From: Nicotiana tabacum
Lineage: Eukaryota; Streptophyta; Magnoliopsida; Solanales; Solanaceae
DNA length: 64,000 nucleotides
Reading direction: 5' to 3'
Assembly: GCF_000715075.1 (NCBI RefSeq)
Contig: NC_134102.1
Coordinates: forward strand, 49,113,348-49,177,347
The notes beneath the pieces are model-generated. The model did no database searches, was not told where the DNA came from, and saw nothing but the letters and a program-made list of their open reading frames with translations. A program made the position numbers and the translations under genes. This document shows, one piece after another, positions 8,959 to 22,203 of this stretch (position 1 is the first letter of the stretch; each line of letters starts with the position of its first letter).

Positions 8959-11900
8959 AGGATCATTCATCCTCGTATGAAAGGTAGAGTCCACCCAACA
9001 CACCCAACATAACTCATCTCTTCTTTCACATATCTCAATCTCCCAAATTTTGATTAACTCCCAAAGTTTTTCAGAAATCTTGGCAGAGTTTTCCCTGTAA
9101 TTGGGCATATCCACCTGCCAGAGAATCACCAAAACCACCCTAAAAACACATCCACAACTCGTCAAAACATTACAATATATATCAACAACACTAATCTCAA
9201 CATTCCGTGTGTTATATTATCAAAAGTGGTATACAGACATGAACTGCACATATTTGAATCATAAGATATAGAAAGTAACTTTTGAACCACAACCGTCTGG
9301 CTATACAAACAAGTGAGAATACATTCTTTCCACAATACTCTCGGCCTTCGAGGTGACCCCCTTGACTCACAGACTTTGCCATAACACATTAATGGAGGCA
9401 ATCTCAACTCCCGAACCTATCTAACAAGGATGACAATTAGGTGCCTCTCATAAGAAAATTACCCATTAACCTTGCCTTCAATAGCTTCCACCGGAGCGAC
9501 TAACAAAGGATTTTCAATTAACTTCTGGAACCTAGATACATGATGCATCGGGTGCATGGAGGACAGAGATGGGGAAACATCATACTCATAGTTTGGCTTA
9601 TTTCCTTCAGGGTTCCATAAGGCCTAATGTGACTACACATACTTTACCTTTATTAGCAATTCACATAATATCTTTATAGAGAAGATGACCATAAAGTTTC
9701 CTACCCAAATTAAACCTTTGGCGGCCTTCATCAATTATTCTAAGATGTTCTAGCATGAAGATGACCATAAAGGTTCCTACCCAACATGTTTGATCATGGG
9801 ATGATGCTCCTTCTGTGACATGTTTGAACCTTCAGCCCCCATAGATCTAATACAAAACAACGAGGTTCGATATGGAGCTGGAATTATTTAAGAATTCATC
9901 AATGTGTTGAGCACATGCACTTTAGGAAGTTATATCCTAAGAGATGTGAAGGTTACTACCAATAGCGCAGACATCATTATTCGTTGTGGTGACATCATTG
10001 GTTCAACAAATGAGGCATAGAGTTGCCTAGTAGGTATTGATAATGTAGGAACCATGTACATGACCTTGAGATGTAAAACCAAGTGAGGCATTCTAAACAT
10101 GTGATATATGGGAGGCATGATCAAGAGGATAAGGACATTAGCATCAGTTATTCTTGGAAGACTATGAGTTATGAAAATGGACAGTAACAATTGTTTCATT
10201 CCATATGTGCCTTGTATAGCCATAGTAAAATAGCCAAGTACGTGACACCAGTCTCCTCCTGATGCGTAGGGAAAATCTTGTTAACTCGAAATGAGAATAT
10301 TCTAGCACCCTGAATATGATATTGGTTTCAAAATACATGAAGTTGAATTATGCTCTTAAGATTAACTGACACAAGGAATCTATGTCACAAGCCCATGAGG
10401 TTGAAAAAAGAAGTCGATCACTTGTGAGATTATTATCATTCTGATTGCTTAACCCGTCTCGATGGTTGATCCTATATGAGAGGACTAGAGATACGACAAA
10501 CTTGTCTTTCAAATCAATATGCTCATAAAATGTGTCAAAATCTGGAACATCCACCTAAAGTGGGGAGGGAAAGGTCGCGATAAGTCTACTTAATTTACAA
10601 CCACACACGAGTGAAACCATATACCTACGACATTTTAATATTGGGATAAAATCATGCATTCGGTCTTGATGGAGAGCCTATTAAGGATCCTTATGTGAAA
10701 GGAAGTGTTACATCATCATATGGAAGGATGTGATCTCTCATGGTTATCCAACAAGTGTCGGGAAACTAGCACAATGAATTTAATAACTAAGGAACACAGT
10801 CAGAAAACATTGTTGAGGTGTAAACAGAAAATGAACATTTGTTATGAGCTGGACACATTTCTGCTATAATAACTCTCAAGCGGCAATACCAGGCTACGAC
10901 ATGGGCAACTACAATACTAGGAACAAAGTGAGTTACTCACTGGGGCATGATCTAGGTGGACATGAAAGTTATACTGAGATGGGCGAATAATAGATATTCC
11001 TCTTATGAATTTGTGAGGATCCCATGTTTCAGTGGAACTTTATGCGGAAAAGTGACCCCTTTCAAATGACAAGTACACATATGATAGGTGTTGATATATG
11101 CTCTCATGTTGCTAGACAGTGAAAAGGTTTCATGATAATATCCACAAAGGAGTAAAGCGACTGTTCTAACCATAGGAGCCACATATACCAGAGAGAGAGA
11201 GAGTGGCTCAAGAAGGATCTCAGCACTAGGCTTCTTTACATTGGATTCGATGCCATGTAGGTAAATATTATGATGGTGTGTGCACAAGTACAAGTGAGCA
11301 TATGTTATCCATTTTAATCAGAAGGTTCTATAAGAAATTCATCAGATATAGTCCCTTGTTGAGAATATTAGGGAAGCAAGTGGGAAGTATTAGCCTAGGG
11401 TTATAAATCAATTCAAGGAAATCATTATAGAACTCAATTCCTCAAGAGATTGTAAGTAAGAGAATTGTGATTAAGAGACTTCTCGAATAATGCATCTCGT
11501 TCAGAAAGTAAGTACATGCAATGTTTTGTGATTCAGCGTCTTGTTAAGACCATGTTTATGAAGGCTCTTCAATATGGGTGTACATATACAATACAACAAG
11601 GAAACGTTATGTGGCGTTCATAATGATATAGCAAGGAGTGACTTACTTGGTGATTTTAGGTTGACAAGGCAGTACCTTAATTGATGCCCCTCGACTCCAC
11701 ATCCATTACATACATTGGTACCATAGTGACATACCCCCGAATGATATCTCCTACAGTTCATGCAACAGGGATGAGGTCTGTTAAATTAACTCGCCCTACT
11801 GACCTGACTTTTACCCTTTTTGCATACTCCTAATCATCCCCCCTATCCTTCCTCCAGGCCTTCACGGCGGGAGTAAAAATCTCTGTACCAAATTGTTGTG

Positions 11901-12466
11901 TGGGCCTTTGGAATTTCCCAAGCCTTCCACTCCTAACACATTCCTGAGCATACTCACAACACGATGCCAAATATGCCTTCCCGCATATTGGGTAGACCGG
12001 GATGGGTGTACCCAACCTACGACATTTGTTTTTCTTATTCCCCCTATTTCCACAGCCATAACATATTTCAAGAGTCATCCAACACGTCCCCAAGTGGCGC
12101 TTCTGACAAATCAAACATTTTGGCTTATTGGTACAAACAACCATGTTTCGTTTCTTAGGTTCTCTCACCACATGATATGGTGGTGTCGTGACATTGATAG
12201 GAATATGGATACTTCCCCTAGCAACTGGTTCTTTAAATCCCTCCTCGCTGCCTCGACCTCGTGGGCTACTCATCTGGAAAATGAGACATGACGAGGAAAT
12301 TAGCTACCTATCTTGAGCTCTATCGCACGATTTGGAGAACCGAAGAAGGGTGACATTCCTAAATGCCCATGTAGCCTCCTAATTATAGATGTGGTTGACA
12401 ACACACCGATAAGAAGGACTCTACTAGACAAGGCTTCGAGACATCCTAGGACACTTTAAAATCTTA
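8959..12466 (-). mobile_element. Internal region of element A, strongly degenerate, no recognisable RT or integrase
   Basis: About 3.5 kb separates the LTRs, against about 7.3 kb (5.4 kb without the nested C2) in the related element B. A gag zinc-knuckle remnant lies at the 5' side (11830-12273). Near 9400-9700 on the minus strand there is a faint resemblance to the end of the B polyprotein (a segment like LGLMEP, then HAPDASCI, broken by several stops). Between about 9800 and 11800 I see no reverse transcriptase, RNase H or integrase motif. A 28-bp segment (GAAGATGACCATAAAG...) is repeated at about 9683 and 9756. This is a decayed deletion derivative. Confidence 0.6.
11830..12273 (-). pseudogene. 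Gag fragment with two zinc-finger modules (element A)
   Basis: This is a 147-codon open stretch. It contains CLICQKRHLGTC, then about seven residues later CYGCGNRGNKKNKC. The arrangement CxxCxxxHxGxC followed by CYGCG..G is typical of gypsy Gag in chromovirus-type plant elements; the second finger has Asn where the zinc-binding His is expected, so it is probably dead. The upstream stretch (PRGRGSEEG) suggests a Gly/Arg-rich linker. It lies about 200 bp from the primer site, too close for a full gag, so the N-terminal half is missing or unrecognisable. It would bind retroelement RNA if functional; here it is a remnant. Confidence 0.6.
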
Positions 12467-12479
12467 GGCTCTGATACCA
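12467..12479 (-). promoter_or_regulatory. Primer-binding site of element A (initiator-Met tRNA type)
   Basis: The coding strand reads TGGTATCAGAGCC, complementary to the 3' end of plant initiator Met tRNA, four bases from the LTR end at 12484. It fixes the right LTR as the 5' LTR and the element as minus-strand. Confidence 0.85.
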
Positions 12480-12483
12480 AGTT

Positions 12484-13481
12484 TGTCATGCCCCAACCTC
12501 GGGGAGCGTGACCGGCGCTCAACCGAGTGAATCCGGTTTAGCAAGCCTATTAAACATTTCCTACCTGACTCATTCATAATCCAAAAAGGGATCGCACTAC
12601 ATTAACTAAACATTGAAAGGATTTCATAAACAACACCCATTTCATTACCATTAGAAGCTTCATTTAAAACTTCCAAATTATTACAAGTTTATAGATATAA
12701 TAAGAAACATATTTGCCAAATACCAACACTTCTGGTTCAATTTTCAACATCAAACACCACCCACAACCTGTCTACGGAGCCTCTAAGTACAACAAAAGAG
12801 TAGTATGGAAGTGCCGGCAACAAGGCCCTGACTATACTTCATAACACAACGTACAACATCAAATGACATCAGGCCCGAAATAGAGTAGGACTCACCAAAA
12901 CCTGCTGAATAGGGGGTAACTGCTAACGAGATCCAAAGATGCCCTATGATGAACCACCTGCATCCATTGAAGATACAGCGTCCCCGACAAAAGGGACGTT
13001 AGTACATATGGAATAGTACTAGCATGTAAAGCTAAATGTCCTCTTTAAAAATAGAATGCCAATATAAGAAAGGAGAACTATGGAAACAATAAGCAACGAT
13101 CAGTGATATCCAAATGCCAAGTTAAAATATAACAATTTTCAAAATACGAATATAATACTGTGAAGATGATAATCAAAAACGAAGATAATGTTATATTTGG
13201 TTGGGAGAACTTTAGTACTGATATACCACCGTGAATTTAGCACGGAGTCCGATCACGGCCCGATCGGCTAAGCTATCTCACAAGAGACATCCAATCACAA
13301 TACCGCCGTACTTTTAGCACAGAGTCCGATCTCAGTCCGATCGACAAAGCCGTCTAACCAAAGACATCCAATCACAACAACTTCTACACAAAGAGGCCCT
13401 GCCGCCTCACCCCAATGTGTGCGGGTGGTGGTGTAATCACAATTACAATCACCACCATGTGTGCAGTATGGAGATCTCGAC
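12484..13481 (-). mobile_element. Element A, right (5') LTR, first segment
   Basis: It begins TGTCATGCCCCAACCTCGGGG and matches 3060-4050. It stops in the hairpin-repeat region, where element IV- is inserted (LTR end TGACGAGC at 13482). The LTR continues at 22445. Confidence 0.85.
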
Positions 13482-14857
13482 TGACGAGCACAAAACACAC
13501 ACTAAAATATGCTCTCTAGTCGAATATAGTAAATTAAAATATCGTATCCACATGGATTTGAGTTAAACAGTATTATCATAGTTTGTATCTATATTTCTAT
13601 TCAAGATGATCAACAATGGAGATTTATGTGATTTAAACAAAAATTAACTAAGAGTCTAAACTATCGACTAATGACAATCAACGGAAATATTAAGAAAAGG
13701 AAGTTATCAATTGGGAGAAGATAGGATTGATAGGATAGGTGCCAGACAAATGTTTGGGATTTAACTCTAGATAATTCAATTCTAATGTTCAACCGAGTCT
13801 CTCAAATTCACTTGGTTATTAGTTTAATTGATTAGTAGAAACTCCTCTCTCGATTAAGTCTCAACCTCACAAGATGAACAAACTTTAAGCACGTGAAGAT
13901 ATGCAAGAATTCATAGTGGATTGGTATTTAGAAGAACCTCTCTCGATTATCCTCCTAACTAAGTTTAATCAACAATTCAACTAGACTATTCTGATTACTA
14001 AGATGAATTAATGACTTCAACCAACGAAATATAATGCAACAATATCACAAGTTATGCCTCTCTCAATTACATGAACAAGTGAATGTAGATGCAACAATTA
14101 AAACATCCAAAATGATTCAATACAGAAAACTAGAGTTAATTATCCACAAACAAGTATCAATACACCAAATCCATCAAACCCTAAAGAGAACTACTCCATG
14201 GATATGGAGTAATTCATCATAAAAATGTTTAAGTTAAAGGAAAACATAAAACGATCCAAACCCTTGTCTTAAGTGAGGATTGAATGATGAAATCCTTGAG
14301 CTTTTGCTTTGCCCACCTCTTCCTTGGTTTACTTAGGTCTAAGATGTGTCAAAAGTCCATAAAATAACGTTTTTACATGTATTTATCCTAAGTAGGGTCA
14401 GGCCCAGACAAAAACACCTTCTCCCACGCGAAATAGGAAAATAACTCTATAAAAATTGCACAGACGTGCCCCATGGGGCGACGCGCCATGCGAGGCACTA
14501 GTAGGGATTTTCAGAGAGTTGATTTCTGACAGACTTTAGGGAAATGGCCTACCGCGGCGCCCCACACGCCGCCCCACGCACCACGACAGTGGGGGTTTCT
14601 CTTAGTACAAATATTTCTTGATTGTTTGATATCCAGATGTTGTTCTCGACCCCCGAACGCGATACCAGCTTAATCCCCTGGGATTTTACTCACACTTCAA
14701 AGCTCCAAATCACTCAAACTCATTCCATAACATCTACATAGCTCGGAAACACTCCTACAAAGCATAAAACACTAGCATTTAAAGCTCAAACTCAATTAAA
14801 GTGTAGTAAATTGGAATGTAATAATCGATTAAAACATGAGATTATAGCCTACCATCA
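13482..14857 (-). repeat. Element IV- LTR1 (3' LTR)
   Basis: It is 1,376 bp; the coding strand starts TGATGGTAGGC and ends GCTCGTCA. It has the same ends and organisation as LTR2. A GC-rich U3 segment lies near 14460-14590. The TATA box seen intact in LTR2 is changed here (GATAAATA on the coding strand, 14380-14387). Confidence 0.85.
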
Positions 14858-14894
14858 ACACCCCACACTTAAACCATTGCTCGTCCTCGAGCAA
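14858..14894 (-). promoter_or_regulatory. Polypurine tract and adjacent palindrome of element IV-
   Basis: On the coding strand TTGCTCGAGGACGAGCAA, ATGGTTT, then AAGTGTGGGGTGT directly precede the LTR start TGATGG. Element III has the same order at 2047-2125. Confidence 0.8.
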
Positions 14895-16494
14895 TCCAAC
14901 TACATTTTATAACGATACGAGCTTATTAAGCAACTCTCCTAACTCATTATACCATGAATATTTAAAATAGAGTAAGCACAGTAGTGTAACATCCTTGCCT
15001 CAAGATTTGGCCCAAAAGCACCACACATTATTTATAACCTTCTCATTTACTCTAACACGGAGGTCAATTAAATTACGTTTCATTCATGAATCAAGTGCCC
15101 TCACAACATTAGAGAGTAGTTCCACACACCATCAAATTTAACCATAATCAGGAACTCAAAATAGAAAGAATTCACTCACTCTCAGAAATAACATTCATAT
15201 GCCACAAAAGATGTACCATAGGCTTGCCCGTAATGTACTACTCAACTAATCGAGCTCATTCAGTCAAGGATCAAGTAGGACTTTCATTGGTTATAATGTA
15301 GGTTGTGGAATGAGTAGGACACATTTAGATATAAGAGTGACTACACCTGACTAAGCACTTTTATACATACAATTTAACATTCAAAACCCCACACTTATGT
15401 CAAACCATACTCCACCTTATCATCAATATGCATTAACTCCCTTCTTCTTTAAGCACAATTACATCAAGAGTTACCACTATCAATGAATATTTTGCAAAAC
15501 AATACAACTATATTTTTTTTTCTTTTTCCATTTAAGTGGCTCTTACTTCTTCAAATCAATGCACCTTTATCCGTATTTCAATAGTTTCACTCAAAATCCA
15601 AACCAACCACCCCACACTTCAACTTTTACAAAGTTCATAACATATTCAAGTGCTCAAGAGAGGTACACGGTTCAGATAGATGGTCAAGTCAAATAAATAG
15701 GTAAGACTTGTAATGTGGTTGCCAAAGAAACAAGATTTCATGCTCAAAGGGGTTAACTATGATACATACAATTAGGTGAGTCAAAGCATATAACTGGCTC
15801 AACAAAGAAATGCCTATATCACTTCCAAGACTGAACAAAACTACTATTTCGCTTTGTAAACACACAGGGCAAGTTCTACACATGAAATGCAATGCACAGA
15901 ATACATAAAACCTTACACACACATGGCACATAACTCACTCAAGATTGGATTATCAAGACACTCTAGTCAAAGCAGTTAAGCACAGTTAAGATCATACAAT
16001 TTAATGTACTAATGCAAGAGTCAAAAACTGAGCCTAAACGTCACAACTAAAGCACTCACTATTCTCAAGGCATAACCAAGTCAAGAGATATTGCTTCCAA
16101 TTCAAATCATAACATAAGGTTTCTACTATTCTACAAAACCAAAAACTAACTACACATGGTTCAAACAAGACCCTTGGAAAAGAATCGCGGCACAAAGGAA
16201 AACCAATGGGGAATTATTACACTAACTACAAAAGAAAATCTTTTTATCTTTTCCTTTAGACTTTAATCGCTTAAGAAGCCTGTCGAATGTTATCCATCGT
16301 CGGGAAAAGTCGAAAGTTTTTAAAGTTTTATGTTTTTTCTCATTTTTCTATCTCTAACTACTAAAACAACAAAACTAAATTACTAACACAGATACATACA
16401 ACATATAAATTTCCCCACCCCACACTTTAAGTTGTGGCATGTCCCCATGACACACAATTAAAAAGCATAAGGTGAAGGAAACTTCCCTTAATTT
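14895..16494 (-). other. Conserved non-coding 3' region of element IV- (about 1.6 kb)
   Basis: There is no credible gene. The stretch matches the partial right unit (20550-22140) and the plus-strand element (55114-56136). It has extra AAGTGTGGGG-like motifs near 15385, 15609 and 16415, besides the true polypurine tract. Islands at about 15700-15765 and 15850-15875 are shared with element III; the island at about 16170-16220 is shared with V. Confidence 0.75.
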
Positions 16495-18997
16495 TCAGTC
16501 GGGGTCCTAGTCGAAGTCGTGCTCCATTCCATGCACCCGAACCAATGCACACATCCATGCAAATAGCTTCTTCTCAGCCTTCTTGGGGGTACACCCCACA
16601 CTTATCTTTCTCAATCACTGGGACTTTCTCATTCGCGCTTTTCACTCCCCACTCAACACTTGTAGCTGACTTCTCCTTTTTCACTCCAGTTGCTACATTC
16701 ATCTCAAATGTCACCGTCTCCTCACCCATTCTAAGCATGAGTTTTCTATCATGTATATCCAGTATAGCTCTACCCGTTGCTAAAAATGGTTTTCCTAGGA
16801 TGAGGGGGACCTCCTTGTTCTCCTACATATTTACCACTATGAAATCTACAAGAAATACAAACTTATCTACCCGAACTAATACATCTTCCACTATCCCCTC
16901 GGGTATTATAGTTGTTTGGTCTGCCGGCTACAAAGATATTGGTGCAGACCTTATCTCTCCAAGCTCATTCTCCAGTTTCTTGTAAATAGACAAAGGCATT
17001 AAATTAATTGATGCACCAGAATCATACAAAGACTTATCAAAATTAAGAGTGCCTAACGAGCAAGGTATAGTAAAACTCCCTGGATCTCCACACTTTTGTG
17101 GGAGTTTGTTTTGTAAGATCGCGCTGCAATGCTCTGTGAGCTTGACCACTGAGGTCTCTTCTATCTTTCTCTTCTTTGTCATGATTTCCTTCAAGAACTT
17201 AGCATAAGCTGGCATTTGGGAGAGAACTTCAGTATATGGCACATCTACATTAACTTGTTTCAACATATCCAGAAATCTCTCAAATTGCTTGTCCAGCTTC
17301 TCTCTATAAAGCTTTTGGGGAAAAGGTAAAGCAGGCATGTGCTTGCTCTCTTCAGATTCATCTCTTATTGAATTCTCTTCCTTCTTCTTTTTCTCAGCTC
17401 TCTTCTTGCCTTTCTTCTTCTCAGTCTTTTTATCATATTCAATTTTCAGCTCCTTCCCACTTTCTTTTTCAGGCGCAACATCTTTGTGAATTGGAGTGGG
17501 ATCTTTTAACACTTGTCCGCTTCTCAAGGTTACATCATTTACCATTTCTTTGGGATTCTTTTCAGTATCAGCTGACAGAGTACCTGGGATTCTCTCAGAT
17601 AATATAGTTTCAATTTGTCCCACTTGTCTCTCCAAGTTACGCAAACATGTCCCAAGTTCTTTGATAGCTGCACCGTGGGCATCTAATCTCTCGTCAGTCT
17701 TGGCAATGAAGGATTTCATCAGATCTTCTAACCCAGACTGAATTGGCTGTTGAGGCTGAAACTGCGGCCTCGACTGATTCACAAAACTAGGAGCCCCTTG
17801 AAATCTGGAGTTATTTTGTTGCCATGCATTTGCTGTACCCCTTGGTGAACTCCATGAAAAACCAGGGTGCTTCTGACCCATTGCATTGAAGTTATAATTA
17901 CCCATAACATTAACTTCCTTAGTTGAGGCTTGCCACTTATGAGTAGGGTTTCCTCTTCCACATATATCGCAGGCTGCATGATTCTCACTTTGTATCAAGC
18001 TGGTGAACACCATTCGACCTTCTTCTTTTAGCAATTTCAGAGGGCCACTGATTTGCATCTTCAGACAATTCATCGAGGATAGTGACTATATTCTCTGGTG
18101 TCTTCTTCATCAACGGACCTCCAGCTGCGTTGCTCAATGTTCTGCATGAAGACGGTGTCAATCCATCCCAAAAATCCTGGAGTTGCATCTGAAGTTCAAT
18201 TCCGCTATGTTGACACTTTTGCACTATCTTCTTAAACCTCTCCCAAGCTTCAAACACAGTTTTAGTCTCATTCTGACAGAAGTTATGGATTTCTCTTCTA
18301 AACTTGCCCATTTTAGCTGAGGAGAAATATTTAGCAAGACATTTACTGATCATCTCCTCCCATGTTCTAATCGATCCCTGGGGCAAGCTTCGAAGCCAGT
18401 ACTTTGCACCATCTTTAAGTACGAAGGGAAATGCCCTTAGGTAAACTGCATCTTGTAACACACCATTGTATTGAAAGGTGTTCATCATCTCCTCGAAGTC
18501 CATCAGATGATTGTTTGGATCTTCGTTCATCTTTCCTCTAAAGACGCAACTATTTGAAGCGTTTGGAGCAACCCTTTCTTTAGCTCAAAATTATTAGCTG
18601 CTACTAGAGGTGGCCTCACACTTGACAAGCCTTGGTTGTAGACCGGTCTACCATAATCACCAAGTGGTCTCCCTTGGCTGGGAGCTACGTTTCCAAACTG
18701 GTCTGTACCCACGGGCTAATTCTGAGCCATTCTTCGAGCCCTCTCCTCCTCATAAGCAATTTATACATCTCTAAGTGGTGATTCTTTAGCATCCGTTGCA
18801 GCTTTCTCTCTGAGTTGGGCTGCCTCTCTCGCAGCCAAATCAACATTATCATCATCTCCAACCATGTCTTCCTTGGTTGAGCATTGCCCAACCTTCTATA
18901 ATTTCTCGGCGAGATTTCTTTCCTTCCTCAACTGTCGCAGTTGTTTCTCGATTTTTGGTTTGTATGGTTGCAATTCCTTACCAGAAGATCGAGTCAT
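16495..18997 (-). pseudogene. gag-protease gene of element IV- (Athila-like), disrupted
   Basis: It starts at the ATG 18997 (MTRSSGKELQPYKPKIEKQL), the same start as the plus-strand copy. Early residues are rich in Lys and Glu. A retrotransposon gag domain follows (about 18530-18000; motifs EMMNTFQYNGV, FRREIHNFCQNE, ERFKKIVQKCQ), then a short cysteine cluster CDICGRGNPTH (about 17965), a Lys/Glu-rich linker (about 17450-17330) and an aspartic protease core DSGASINLMPLSIY (about 17030-16990). A TAG replaces a Gln codon near 16928 and there are frameshifts around 18530-18700 and 18000-18070. The frame ends at 16495 with no pol following. It would package RNA and process Gag; it is dead as it stands. 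Confidence 0.8.
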
Positions 18998-19127
18998 GCA
19001 CCAATCTAACCTGTAGCCTGCGGACAGTCAAAGAACACCAAACATAAAAAGGGAAAAATAAAATAAAATAAAAAGAAAAATTCCTGAATTAGCACTACAA
19101 ACTATTTCAAACACTATTGATTGCCAA

Positions 19128-19145
19128 TCCTCGGCAACGACGCCA
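19128..19145 (-). promoter_or_regulatory. Primer-binding site of element IV- (Asp tRNA type)
   Basis: The coding strand reads TGGCGTCGTTGCCGAGGA, five bases from the LTR2 end at 19151. It differs at two positions from TGGCGCCGTTGCCGGGGA, the site usual for Athila elements. Confidence 0.8.
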
Positions 19146-19150
19146 AAATT

Positions 19151-20524
19151 TGACGAGCGTAAAACACACACTAAAATATGCTCGCTAGTCGAATATAGTA
19201 AATTAAAATATCGCATCCACAAGGATTGGAGTTAAACAATATTATCGTAGTTTGTATCTATATTGCTATCTAGGATCATCAACAATGGAGATTTATGTGA
19301 TTTGAACAAAATTAACTAAGAGCCTAAACTATCGACTAATGACAATCAACACAAGTATTGAGCAAAGGAAGTTATCAATTGGCAGAAGATATGATTGATA
19401 GGATAGGTGTCGGACAAATGATTTAACTCTAGATAATTCACTTCTAAAGTTCAAGTGAGTCTCTCGAATTCACTAGGTTATTAGTTCAATTGATTAGTAG
19501 AAACTCCCCTCTCTATTAAGTCTCAACCTCACAAGATGAACCAACTTTAAACACGTGAAGATATGGACGAATTCGTAGTAGATTGTTATTTTGAAGAACC
19601 TCTATCGATTATTCTCCTAACTAAGTGTAATCAACAATTCAACTAGCCTATTTCAATTACTAAGAAGAATTAATGACTTCCACCAACGAAATATAATGCA
19701 ACAATATCACAAGTTATGCCTCTATCGATTACACGAACAAGTGAATATAGTTGCAATAATTAAAACATCCAAAATGATTCAATACATAAAACTAGAGTTA
19801 ATTATCCACAAACAAGTATCAATACACCAAATCCATCAAACCCTAAAGAGAACTACTCCATGGATATGGAGTAATTCATCATAACATTGTTTAAGTTAAA
19901 GGAAAACTTAAAACAATCCAAACCGTTGTCTTGAGTGAGGATTGAATGATGAAATCCTTGAGCTTTTGCTTCAACACCTCTTCCTTGGCTTACTTAGGTC
20001 TAAGATGTGTCAAAAGTCCATAAAATAACGTTTTTACATGTATTTATACTAAGTAGGGCCGGGCCCAGACGAAAACACCTTCTCCCACACGAAATAAGAA
20101 AATAACTTTGTAAAAACTGCATAGGCGCGCTGCATGGGGAGACACGCCATGTGAGGCATTAGTGGGGAAGTTGAGAGAGTTGATTTCTGACAGACTTCAG
20201 GGAAATGGCCTACCGCGGCGCCCCACGCGCCGCGACAGTGGGGGTTTCTCTGAGTACTAATTTTTCTTGACTTTTTGATATCCAGATGTTGTTCTCGACC
20301 CCCGAACGCAATCCCGGGTTAATCCCTTGGGTTTTTACTCAGACATCAAAGCTCCAAATCACTCAAATTCATTCCATAATATCTACATAGCTCGGAAACA
20401 CTCCTACAAAGCATAAAACACATAGTCAGTGTAATACACTAGCATTTAAAGCTCAAACTCAGTTAAAGTGCAGTAAATTGGAATGTAATAATCGACTAAA
20501 ACATGAGATTATAGCCAACCATCA
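19151..20524 (-). repeat. Element IV- LTR2 (shared central LTR)
   Basis: It is 1,374 bp with TGATGG/GTCA ends on the coding strand. It is the 5' LTR of the full left unit and the 3' LTR of the truncated right unit. An intact TATA box TATAAATA is at 20041-20048 (minus strand). Confidence 0.85.
20041..20048 (-). promoter_or_regulatory. TATA box of element IV- LTR2
   Basis: TATAAATA on the minus strand within AGTATAAATACATG. The same sequence is at 51463-51470 in the plus-strand element. Confidence 0.6.
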
Positions 20525-22203
20525 ACACCCCACACTAAAACCATTGCTCATCCTCGAGAAGTCAAATTACACTTTATAAAGACATGACCTTATTAAGCAA
20601 CTCTCCTAACTCATTATACCAAGAATATTTAAAATAGATTAAGCACAGTAGTGTAACATCCTTGCCTCAAGATTTGACTCAATTTACCACGCATTATTTA
20701 TAACCCGCTCACTTACTGTAACACAGAGGTCAATGACATTACCTTTCCTTTATGAATCAAGTGCCCTCACAACAATAGAGAGTAGTTCCACTCACCATCA
20801 AATTTTACCACAATCAGGAACTCAAAATAGAAAGAATTCACTCACACTCAGAAATAACATTCATATGCCACAAAAGATGAACCATAGGCTTTCCCGTAGT
20901 GTACTACTCAACTAATCGAGCTCATTCAGTCAAGGATCAAGTAGGAATTTCATTGGTTGTAATGTAGGCTGGGGAATGGGTAGGACACATTTAGATATAA
21001 GAGTGACTACACCTCCCTAAGCACGTTAATACATACAATTTAACATTCAAAACCCCACACTTATGTCAAACCATACTCCACCTTATCATCAATATGCATT
21101 AACTCCCTTTTTCTTTAAGCACAATTACATCAAGAGTTACCACTATCAATGAATATTTTGCACAACAATACAACTAATTTTTTTCTTTCTTTTTCAATTC
21201 AAGTGGCTATTACTTCTTCAAAACAATGCACCTTTCTCCATATTTCAATAGTTCCACTCAAAAGTCAAACCAACCACCCCACACTTCAAGTTTTACAAAG
21301 TTCATAACAAATTCAAGTGCTCAAGAGAGGTACACGGTTCAAATAGATGGTCAAGTCAAACAAATGGGTAAGACTTGTAATGTGGTTGCCAAAGAAACAA
21401 GATTACATGCTCAAAGGGGTTAACTACAATACATACAATTAGGTGGGTCAAAGCATATAGCTGGCTCAACAAAGAAATGCCTATATCACTTTCAAGACTG
21501 AACAAAACTACTATTTCGCTTTGTAAACACACAGGGCAAGTTCTAGACATCAAATGCAATGCACAAAATACACAAAACCTTACACACACATGGCACATAA
21601 CTCACTCAAGATTGGATTACAAGACACTCTAGTCAAAGCAGTTAAGCACAATTAAGATCATACAATTTAAGGTACTTATGCAAGAGTCAAAAACTGAGCA
21701 TAAGCGTCACAACTAACGCACTCACTATTCTCAAGGCATAACCAAGTCAAGAGATATTGTTTCCAATTCAAATCATAACACAAGGTTCCTACTATTCTAC
21801 AAAACCAAAGACTAACTTGAAAAAGAACCGCGGCACAAAGAAAATCCAAGGGGGAATTATTACACTAACTACAAAATAAAATGTTTTTATCTTTTCCTTT
21901 GAACTTTAATCCCTCAAGAAACCCGTTGAATTTTATCCATTGTCAGGAAAAGTCGAATTCTTCTAAATTTTTATGGTTTTTCTCATTTTTCTATATCTAA
22001 CTACTAAAGCAGCAAAACTAAATTACCAACACGAATGCATACAACATACAATTTTCCCCACCCCACACTTTAAGTTGTGGCATGTCACCATGACACACAA
22101 TTAAAAAGCATAAGGTGAAGGAAACATCCCTTAATTTTCAGTTAGGGTCCGAGTCGAAGTCGGGATCCATACCATGCGGCCGAACTAATGCACACATCCA
22201 TGC
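20525..22203 (-). other. Partial internal region of the truncated right unit of IV-
   Basis: This matches 14858 to about 16560: polypurine tract, decayed palindrome, non-coding 3' region and the last bases of the protease frame. The join to LTR3 is near 22203-22207, after CACACATCCATGCA. No coding capacity. Confidence 0.75.

Noticed and set aside
9930..10223. Minus-strand open frame of 97 codons in element A
   Set aside because: No recognisable domain, no homologous frame elsewhere in the window, and composition like the surrounding decayed DNA.
16545..16985. Plus-strand open frame of 146 codons
   Set aside because: It is antisense to the protease part of element IV-, whose motifs (DSGASIN, VPLILG-type) are on the minus strand.
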